Shown here: piece after piece, positions 51,871-64,000 of the stretch | Layout of the letters: each line of letters opens with the position of its first letter | Numbering within the stretch: position 1 is the stretch's first letter | Source of the DNA: Tolypeutes matacus | Taxonomy: Eukaryota > Chordata > Mammalia > Cingulata > Chlamyphoridae | DNA: 64,000 nt | Direction: 5' to 3' | NCBI GenBank assembly: GCA_026826555.1 | Contig: JAKSZT010054396.1 | Span: 21,439,471 to 21,503,470 of the forward strand | Program-made: the position numbers and the translations under genes | Notes under the pieces: generated by a model | The model's database searches: none | Seen by the model: only the letters and a program-made list of their open reading frames with translations | What the model was told of the DNA's origin: nothing

Positions 51871-52303
51871 GAGTAGTATGAATGGGGTAGATGCAGCTTT
51901 ATCTGCCTTTCGTGTCCCTCATTGTGGCAGCAGAGCAGCATTGGCTGGAATGAGTGAAGCCCCACGTCCCCAGAAAGCTATGCGTGATGGTGATGGTGGG
52001 TTCTGGTGCACTCATCGTGCTCACCACCAGCACAGGCTGCCGGGGTTTTCCTTTGATTGAAACTCATCCTCCAAGTTAGTTTCACTGTGAAGATTCATTT
52101 TTTAATCAGAATCATTTAATAAGCAATGCTATTGCCACGGTCCACTGTAGACTTTTAAAGGATACATTAGAATTCTTTTTATTGTGGCTCTATCTACTAA
52201 TTAAATAATGCTCCATTGGGTCCTGGTGGGTTAGGAAGCTTAAGGCAGAATTCAAAAGGGTCTTAGGGTATCCTCTTTGTCCCAATGGAAGGCAGATCTA
52301 GGG

Positions 52304-52609
52304 TAGCGCTGTGCAAGAGGAATAGTATGAAAGCCACAAGTGTATTTTTAAATTTTCTAGTAGCCACATTAAAAAAATATATAAAAAGAAACAGATGAAG
52401 TTAATTTTTAAAATATCCAAGATATTATCACTTTAGCATGTAGCAAATATAAAATATTAATGAGATAGTTTCCTTTCTCTTTCTGGTACTAAGTCTTTGA
52501 AAGCCAGTGCGTACTTCTACTTACAGCCTATCTCAGTTGGGACTAGCCACACTCAAGTGCTCAACTGCCAATGTGGCTTGTGGACTGGATATTTGACAGT
52601 GAATGCAGC
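52304..52609 (+). mobile_element. hAT-type non-autonomous DNA transposon
   Basis: 'tagcgctgtgcaa' start, 'ttttctagtagccacatt' and 'gactagccacactcaagtgc', ending 'gacagtgaatgcag', match a common MER-type element. Exact family name not certain. Confidence 0.6.
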
Positions 52610-52816
52610 TTTAGAACCTAGATTGATGTGGTTCAGTCCATTTGCTTTTCTTCATTCATGTGAATGTCCCCTACCCTTAGAGGGGCGATGCAGGGCCAGG
52701 AATCTAGGATGCTGTTTTGTAGATGGGCTGTCTCTTTACCTATCCTTGCTCATTCTTTTTTCCTTGACATGCTTAACCACATGCCACAAACTTTGAACAT
52801 GAGTCATAGTTATAAA

Positions 52817-52865
52817 GATGGATGGATGGATGGATGGATGGATGGATGGATGGATGGATGGATGG
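52817..52865. repeat. (GATG)12 microsatellite
   Basis: About twelve uninterrupted GATG units; likely polymorphic. Confidence 0.95.
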
Positions 52866-53682
52866 ACAGATACAGGCATAAATATTTTTGGTTTAAAAAA
52901 AGTAGATAATTAAAGAAGGGAAGCAGTAAAGAAGATCCTCTCTTTTGTTTTCTCTAGAGAGAAGCAAGGTGTTGACAAATGGTGCAGTCAGGTCTGGCCA
53001 GCAAACAAAAAATATAAAAGAATAATGAAGATTCACACACTCAAAATTAATTTTATAAGGAAGAGCAAGGTTTATATAAATCCATGAGTCTTTAAAGGAA
53101 CGTAGGCAGCTTAGAAGTATGTTTCTAAGCTTTGAAACTGACCCCATAGAGGGACCACCCAGAATTTGCTGTTGGTGCCATTGCTAGTGACAAATCCCTG
53201 GTTGGGTTGGAATGCCAGTTCTCATTCCTCATGGCCATTTATATTCCGAATGTTCAGTAGGTTGCCTAAGGAACATTTCAGTTGTCACATCATCAATTGA
53301 TGGTCAGTACCTTACTGGAACCTGTTTGTTACAGATTGCAACCTAGTAGTCAGACTGCAGACGTTTAATGTTGATTTTTTCTCTTCCTGTTTTCCTATGA
53401 TACCAAGCTCTTGGCTTGGAATTAGTTAGTAGCTAAAGAGCAGAAGCCAGAAGACTTGTTATTTCTGGAACATGCTTAACCATAGCATGTGAATAATTAG
53501 AAGTACAAGGAGTGACTCACTTGTTCAAAGACCTCTCCAATGTCAAATTCTGTCTGTTGAGCTGTCTCACGTCTATGGTGTGTTTGCACACTTTTCAGTC
53601 TGGCACAGAGCTGGGGTCTTTGAAAACCAAATTCTTCCCTTCCAATAGGCCAGGAATTGTGTCACACAACCCAGTGTTGACT

Positions 53683-53844
53683 CTTGCTGCTTAAAGTGTG
53701 GACACTACTGGCAAAACCAGCACCTACCAGGGAGCCAGTTAGAAATGTTAACTCCCGGGCCCCACCCCAGACCTGTGGAATCATAATGTGCATTTTAACA
53801 AAATCCCCAGGAGATCCATGCACAGTTAAGTTTGAGAAGCACAA
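53683..53844 (+). mobile_element. MER5A-like DNA transposon
   Basis: 'gttagaaatgttaactcccg', 'ggccccaccccagacctgtg' and 'agtttgagaagcac' fit MER5A in sense, nearly full length. Confidence 0.8.
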
Positions 53845-54322
53845 GACTATTTTTCTACATCCTTTCTTGGGGAGGAGAAGGTTTAAAAAGACTCTCATTG
53901 CAGTGGAGAGGGTGAGGGTAGAGAGGAAAGAGGCCAGTAGTGTGGTTGGTAAAGACCCTGGTTAGAAGAGACACCCCTTCCAGCTTCAATTTCTTTCCTG
54001 CTGTGATTCCAGACAACCTGAGCGTGCAGGGTGAGGCTACAGCAACCAGTCTGGAAGCCCAGTCTCGAGTGTTTGTAGATTCACATGTAGGTTCTGCTTT
54101 ACTGTTGGTAGCCTGGCTCCAGGGGACCCTGTGTCAAGCCAAGGGAGTTGGGGATCCTGAACACACAAACGGGTTGAGGGTCTGCCCTGGTGAAAGAATA
54201 AATCTCCCAGAGACCTCCTGGGACAAGTGGGTCTGGGGCCTCTCACCACACTGCATCCGGAAACCGGGTTCTCAGGGAACGTTTAGCCTTACGTCATGCG
54301 GTGGGTGTTTGCAGCTTCCTAA

Positions 54323-54469
<147 letters not shown>

Positions 54470-55869
54470 TGATTGATGGTGTTGCTCTTCTTGATTTAAT
54501 TCCAGTATCCCAGTGGAGATGGGAGCTTTTCACACACCGCTGGACGCCTCCTTCCAATCTTTTCTGCACTTATTATAGTAACGTACTGCCGGGCTTCAAC
54601 TTGCCCGTTCACTCAAGTTATTTGTGAGCCTCAGGGATGCAGACAAAATAATTTTGAAAACAGTTCTAACTAGAGTTGCCTTACTAAGGAAAATAAAACT
54701 CACTAAAAATGGCGGCTTTCATCCTGGAAGAGTTTGATTTGTGCCATGGTCTTTGAAAAGACCTTCTTCCCCAAAGAAACAAGCCCAGACAGGCATCAAA
54801 GCTTTGTAGCCGATCAGCAATGACTTTGCTGCTGGAGCTTGGTCCGTGGATGCTGAAGAGAGCAGTCACTTTGACTCCAGCCTCTACCCAGCACCTCTGA
54901 GGGAACTTTCCTCCTCTCCGTCAGCCAGAAATGAGCCTGATGGTCTGAGTTGTCTGAAGTCCACTCCCTATCCTGTCCATCTTTGAGTTTTGTTTTATGT
55001 ATATTCATGTAACATAACATCCAAAAGTGACTGGACCTGGTGGCTCACAGATTGGCTCTTACTGGCTCACTTATCCAAGGTAATGAAAAATGTTAACCAA
55101 ATACCTTGAGGTGAATACTCATTGAGACATTTTTCTGGCTGGGCATCTCCTGAGGGGGTAAATTGGAAAGCTGGCAAGGATGCATATGGATATATTCCCC
55201 GTGACAAATAACCACATTCACAAAGAAACTAATGCTTACCAGGTAGCTTTGACTTATATAATTCCACCATAGATTTTTTTTCTGGCACTACAGCATTTAA
55301 GGAGCCATCTGTGAGTCTGATTCTGGACCATTTAAAAATAAATGGAAATTTTGGAGAAAAACAATTTCTTTTTAAATCTCTATTTTGGAAGGAAGCTTCT
55401 ATTTCCAAGAGAATTCTTATTAAATTCTCATGCAGTAATTGTTAGGTTCCCCAGTGAGTTATATCTGGCAGACTTGCCCTCATTTTCCCTGCTGCTCAAT
55501 ATTATTCACACTCTCTACTCATTTCTTCATCTCTCATATTTTTCTGCTCATTGCCTGGGGTGTGTTATCTTGAAGAAGTTTCTAGGTAATAAAAATAGGA
55601 AAGAAGATGTGAACTAAATTTCTACTTGACATTTTCTTTTCTAATTATCAATTAGAATCTGCCTTGTAAAATGCTGAGACTTGATCAAATTTAGCTGTCT
55701 AGTTACCCATCTCCCCTTTTTTGTCTTTCTTAGAAGCAGGAAAAATAATTAAAACAAGATTTTCCTTTATTTTTTTCCAAAATAAATTTTTCACTTTCTT
55801 CAGCAAGTAGGGTTCATCAGTCAATTTTTGTAAAAAACAAAAATAAGTATTTGTCATTTTTCAGGTAAA

Positions 55870-56180
55870 AAAAATGCCATACAACCCTAATGAAAGTGGG
55901 AAAGAATATGTATGGGCAATTCACCTACATACATACACACAAAATATTGGCTGAAAGCATCAAAAGATACTCACTAATAATGAGAGAAATGCAAATTAAA
56001 AATAATATATCAGTTTCTATTTCTAAGATGGGCAAACATTAAGGAAATTGGTAATACCTGAGGAAAAGGTTGACCCAACAATAGTACTTTTGGGATAAAT
56101 TAAGTAAATTCCCTCTTAATAATTTCTAATTTTAAACGATAAATAAGTATATTATTAAATTTAAAAAGAAACAGACTACA
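55870..56180 (+). mobile_element. Old L1 relic
   Basis: 'actcactaataatgagagaa' with 'atgcaaattaaaaataata' resembles an old L1 ORF2 end. Short and diverged. Confidence 0.45.
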
Positions 56181-56499
56181 GAACAATGTTTATAATACAG
56201 TCTCATTTTTTTTTCTTTCTTTCTTTTAGTTTTAAAATGGGCATATTATATAAAACATAATTAGGTGCATGTAAATCACCTTAATTCAAAAGTTTGAACA
56301 AAATGTTACAGTGACTATTTGGTGTAGGAGGAAGTGGAAGTGGCATCAGGATGGTTTTAAAGGAAATTTCACTTTTAAAAAGGGACATGTACTTTTATAA
56401 TCATAAAAATCCATGTATATCTATTTGTAAATCTTTTCACATTTAAAATATATATTATGAAATATTTCAGACACTTTTGTGAGTAATCATTTATCCTAG

Positions 56500-56925
56500 C
56501 ATTTGAATTAAAAATTTTTATTATTAGAGCAGTTGTAAGTTTAAAGAAAAATCATGCAGAAAGTACTGTTTCCATATACCCCCTCCCAAACACTGTGTTA
56601 AAATAGTATAATGAACATCTGTGTACTCCACACCCAGCTTAAGAAATAAAGTCAATGTTTCTTTCCATTTAATTATCAAAATACAGCATCCTTATCACTT
56701 TATAAAATGTCTGTCCCCACCTCCTTTCCCGCCAGGCTGCTATTGAGAATGTCAATCCTAAACTTAAAACTTTTTTTTTTTTAATTAGAGAAGTTGTGCA
56801 CTTATAGAACTTCAATCATGCATAAAATACAGATTCCCATAGACCACCCTATTTTTAACACCTTGCATGGGTGTGTACATTTGTTAAAATTGATGAAAGC
56901 ACATTTTTATAATTATACTGTTAAC
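56500..56925 (-). mobile_element. L1 3'-end fragments, antisense
   Basis: 56765-56925 is the reverse of the L1 3' end seen at 39890-39955 (shared 'aaaattgatgaaagcaca'-type sequence). 56500-56740 is a similar, older copy. Confidence 0.55.
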
Positions 56926-56957
56926 AATTTCTAATTATGTATTTCTGTACATTCGAG

Positions 56958-57074
56958 CAGAGATTCTCAACCTTGGCTGCCCATAAATATGACCTAGGCA
57001 TTTTTAAACCTATCCATGCCTTAAAGGGTACCTGAATGTTTGCAGTGGGCGGCCAAGGGTTGAGAGCTACTCCT
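56958..57074. mobile_element. MER5-like DNA transposon relic
   Basis: 'gagattctcaaccttggctg' at the left and 'ggccaagggttgagagctac' at the right form the imperfect inverted ends of a MER5B-type element. Confidence 0.65.
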
Positions 57075-57161
57075 TTAGAAAGACTGAAGAATTTGCTATT
57101 TATTCCACCTGCCCTTCCTGGATTTGCATGTCCCATTTGATTTCATTTTCTCCTGCTTGAT

Positions 57162-57180
57162 GGGGTGGGGTGGGGAGGGG
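57162..57180 (+). other. G-quadruplex motif
   Basis: Four GGGG runs separated by T, T and A. Perfect G4 pattern with one-base loops in intron 6. Confidence 0.8.
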
Positions 57181-58068
57181 CACCTAACTGCTCCTTTCAA
57201 AACAGGAGAAAAGGAAGAGGTAGTGAAGGGCAGCCAAGATAGGAAGCATCAAGGGGTTTCGTTCCGTCCACTTTTCTCAGGAACTGTTGTCCTACAGGAT
57301 AGAAGTGGTTTATAATTTTTCTCTGTGTTTTGTACTTCTGAGTATTTATATGTTTCTGTTTATTTTTTTGTATGTGTGTATGTAGAGGTTTTTTGAAGGG
57401 GGTCATATTTTAAGTTAGAGGATGGTCTTTTTAGCCTTTAAGATACTTTGAATTGGCAAGTAATTTAACAACAGGGACACAGCAGGTACTGGCTATTGTA
57501 GCAATGTACTTTTCTTGTCCTAAATGAATGTATGGTTTTAGTCACAGACTTGAAGCCCAGCAGGATTCAGCCCTGAGATGTGTGGGTTTTATCCAGCATA
57601 CAAATTTTGAAAATATTAAATGTGAATTCTGTTCATCTATTTTGGCCTTAAGCCATACCACTCCCTAATGCTCACATTTTTGCCTTTCTTACATTTAAGT
57701 TTACCCTGTATTAAGTTTCTGGGGAATGGAGAGAAAATAAATTCTAGTGAGAAAAACTTCATTTACTTAACAATCTGGATGCCTTTTTAAACTAAATTCC
57801 AGGTTTCTATTCTCCTTTGTTCCCCATTAGTAGTCATTTTCAGGAGCATAATAATAATAGTAATGGCAATAATAAAAATCCCCACACCTACAAATAGCTG
57901 GAAAGAATGTTTTTCTTTTAAATAAGTCTTTTAGATGCTCAGAGGTAAAGATTGGCTACTTTTGCTCAAAGCTGTGAAGTCTACCAGAGGGGAAAATGTG
58001 CTTCCTCTGAAAGAGGCTGACCTGTCAGTTGGACTGAGGATACCATCTTTTCTTCTGCCTCATTCTTT

Positions 58069-58168
58069 TTTTTTTTTTTTTTTTTTTTACCGGGAGGTCC
58101 CGGGGATCGAACCCAGGTCCCTCCATATGGGAGACGGACGCCCAACCATCTGAGCCACATCTGTCCCC
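58069..58168 (-). mobile_element. tRNA-derived SINE monomer, antisense
   Basis: Poly(T), then the same monomer type as at 32713. Target duplication ctgcctcattcttt at 58055-58068 and 58169-58182. Ends 315 nt before exon 7. Confidence 0.88.
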
Positions 58169-58483
58169 CTGCCTCATTCTTTACACCTTCTGGTTTAGGA
58201 GTCAAGTACCTACTGTGGAAAATGGGCAAGGAATATTGCAATATATCCTTACTTAGTTGGGTGAGCACAATAGATTCCCTCAATACAAAATTGTGTGATT
58301 GGACAAGAACATGGGTTATTGTCTGAAAGGAAAAGGTGAGGAAACTCGACTAGAACTGGGAATAATTAAAAACATGTCTTTGATTAATGAATTTCCTTGA
58401 ATTATATACTGTATGAAAAGCCTGTTTGGAACATCATGTTTTTATTCACCAACCATTGAAGGAAATCCCTAACTTTATTGCAG

Positions 58484-58615
58484 GGAAAATACTTTGAAAT
58501 CCAGTTCAGTCCAGGTGGGGAACCAGATGGTGGAAAGATCTCCAACTTCCTTCTGGAAAAATCTAGGGTGGTGATGAGGAACCCTGGAGAGCGGAGTTTT
58601 CACATATTTTACCAG
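58484..58615 (+). CDS. MYO1E: MYO1E coding exon 7 (residues 171-214)
   Basis: 132 nt, phase 0 at both ends, encoding 44 residues from [20 protein letters not shown] through [20 protein letters not shown] to IFYQ. GKYFEI completes switch I and LLEKSRV is a conserved core motif. The donor reads CAG|GTTTATG, keeping only GT and the exonic CAG; +3 to +5 do not fit the usual AAG. No other GT gives the required join to LIEGAS of exon 8, so the weak donor appears real. Confidence 0.95.
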
Positions 58616-61188
<2,573 letters not shown>

Positions 61189-61450
61189 TAATGCTCTTAA
61201 TCAGGTTTAAGAATTTTAAAACACCTTTGGCCTTTTCTCCACTCTTCTTCATTTCTTTTCTGTTTTTGAGAACTTTCTCTTCACCTCTGAGTTGTACATA
61301 TCAGAAGATGATTTTTCTACTCCATGCTATTTCCGTTGTATGTTTGTTATGGTACCAGTTGTGAAACTAGCTTAGGTAGATTATTGAGGGGCTGTGTTCT
61401 GAGGGGAACAACCTAATGTGTCAATCTAGAACATTCTGGAGGTAGACTGG

Positions 61451-62042
61451 TGTCTTAGTTTGCCAGAGGGCTGCTGATGCAAAGTACCAGAAATGTGTTG
61501 GTTTTTATAAAGGGTATTTATTTGGGGTAAAAGCTTACCATTCCAAGGCCATGAAAGTCTAACCCAAGGTACCACAAGAAATGCTTTCTCACCCAAGTCA
61601 GCTGCCACATGTTGAAGCAAGATGGCAAGCGATCTCTGCTTGGTCTCTGTCTTCCTCTCCAGGCTGTACCGTCTCTGGGAGCGCAGCTATAGGCAACCCG
61701 GCAGAGGGCTTGTCTCTAACTGGGCCTCCTCTCTCAGGGTTGGCTGCTCCGCTGTTTTCCCAATTTCAACTGCAAGCTATCAGGCATATGGCTCATTTCT
61801 CCCCAGGGCGTCAGCTGCTTGAGCCTTTCCTTTCTGTCACATGGCAGGATCAGAAATGACAGAGCTCTCCTTTCCTGTGTGTTTGTTTCTTATCAGACCC
61901 ACCAAGAGGGCAGAGACTCTACCTGAGTCACATCTCAGTGAGGTAGTCCCATTGAAAAGGCCTCACACCTACAGGAGTGGGCCAGCCCACAAACATAATC
62001 TTTCTCTTTTTGGGCTTCATAAAATTATTTCAAACTGCCACA
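61451..62042 (-). mobile_element. Probable solo LTR, antisense
   Basis: About 592 nt starting TGTCTTAG and ending CTGCCACA, so TG...CA ends. The reverse strand has an AATAAA signal near the expected 3' end. It resembles an LTR repeat I associate with xenarthran DNA. No clean target duplication and no coding part. Confidence 0.5.
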
Positions 62043-62258
62043 GCTCGTGATCCATTTAAAAAAAAAGTACATCAACACTGCTCTTTGAATCAGCTATGAG
62101 CCAGGCCCATCCCTCAACCCAGATCTAGAACAGAGTGGGAGACCCTGAAAGGGCAATGAAGGCTCAGTTTGAGGGGGGCTGACATTTGTACTTAGAAGGG
62201 ATAAGATGTTCAGACACATGTGTCCTGGATGCCAGGAAGCAAGAGGTCATCAAGAAGC

Positions 62259-62645
62259 CATATGGGGAAGTAGATGTGGCTTAAGTGATTGCGCTACCCG
62301 CCTACCACATAGGAGTTCCCAGCTTTGGTTTCCAGTGCCTCCTGGAGAAGCCAAGCAAGACAGCGAGCTCGTGTGCCGGGCTGGTGCAGTGAGCTGACAC
62401 AACAAGATAATGCAACAAGGTGATGCAACAGGGAGAACAAAGAGGAAACACAATGAGAGAGACAACAAAGTAGGGAGTGGAAGTAGCTCAAGCAATTGGG
62501 TGCCTCTCTCCCACATGGTAAGTTCCAGGTTTGGTTCCTGGTGCCTCCTAGAGAAGACGAGAAGACACAGCTCAGACAGCAAGTACAAGCAGCAAAGGGG
62601 GCGAGAATAAATAAATAAAATAAATCTTAAAAAAAAAAAAAGAAG
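62259..62645 (+). mobile_element. Long composite SINE with two tRNA-like domains
   Basis: First head at 62264, second at about 62473 (GGAGTGGAAGTAGCTCAAGC). The middle has GATAATGCAACAAGGTGATG; the tail is AAATAA then poly(A). Short flanks aagaagc match on both sides. An older relative of the short form. Confidence 0.8.
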
Positions 62646-63260
62646 AAGAAGCTACACGGTCTCAAAGTAGCTGGGAGGAAACAATATAGGTACGGGACCT
62701 GTAGAGTGGCCCTAGGTATAGTTCTCTTAGGATAAGCATATCTAGTACTCAGACATTGTAGCTGCTTTTATTGGGCTTCATGGACTTCAGAAACAAGACT
62801 TTTCAATGATGCTTTTATTTGACTTCCTAGAGATATTTAATCAAGATACTTTTGCAAATAAAATCTATTCTCAGACCTCCCAATCAAAGGAATGATCTGG
62901 GAGTCAGTTTGGGGTATCTGGGAAGGGGGTGAGCAGTGCCTTTAGGGGCAGCAGTTGGCATCGAGGGACCAGGAGAGACTTAGACCTTGTGCCTGGCTGC
63001 CACTCCACCCGCGTATCTTTCCTCCTGGAGCTCTTCTGTTTTTACCCCTGGTGGATTGCCTTCTGTGTTAGACAGGCTGCCCTTCCAGCGTGGCTTTGTG
63101 ACTCGAGCAGCATGTGGGAGTATGCACCGGTCAGCGATACTGTCTCACAGGAACTTGAGCTGCCGTTGCCAGCTAAGCCGAATTATTCCCTGTGCTCTGA
63201 ATCACTGCACAACTCAACTTCAATTTTGCCTTCTTTATGACAGACTTATAAAACGGGTGA

Positions 63261-64000
<740 letters not shown>

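Noticed and set aside
61426..61859. ORFs on both strands within 61426-61859
   Set aside because: They lie inside the LTR-like element 61451-62042 and have no retroviral or other protein similarity.

Overview
The window is mammalian nuclear DNA lying inside one large gene. Eight exons on the + strand encode residues 2 to about 303 of a class I myosin motor. They join in frame with correct GT/AG borders, and the sequence matches unconventional myosin-Ie (MYO1E) better than its paralogue MYO1F. The start codon lies upstream of the window and the rest of the motor, the IQ motif, tail and SH3 domain lie downstream. I see no second protein-coding gene.

The host is inferred to be a xenarthran (armadillo, sloth or anteater). 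The introns carry 24 tRNA-derived SINE loci of the DAS type described from the nine-banded armadillo: monomers, dimers and long chimeric forms. The youngest copies here are a short form with a large internal deletion. I do not recognise it as the typical young armadillo DAS-III form, so a sloth, an anteater or a different armadillo is possible.

Layout: intron 1 (partial) 1-17178; exon 2 17179-17322; intron 2 to 23756; exon 3 23757-23846; intron 3 to 27210; exon 4 27211-27305; intron 4 (22.1 kb, the most repeat-loaded) to 49423; exon 5 with the P-loop 49424-49511; exon 6 54347-54436 and exon 7 58484-58615, which together form switch I; exon 8 61003-61137; exon 9 63300-63432; intron 9 to the window end. 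The exons build the N-terminal half of the motor: N-terminal segment, purine-binding loop, P-loop, switch I and the start of the following motor core.

The most notable finding is that intron 2 has a perfect U12-type donor (GTATCCTTT), a near-perfect U12 branch site 16 nt before exon 3 and no polypyrimidine tract, so it should be removed by the minor spliceosome. Others are an inverted SINE pair flanking the P-loop exon, a weak donor after exon 7, a 73-bp direct duplication in intron 1, an in-frame 78-bp tandem duplication in intron 4, and a several-deep nest of transposon insertions in intron 4.

Exons were placed by reading the translation across all splice borders. Repeat family names come from memory of consensus sequences, and boundaries of old repeats are approximate.
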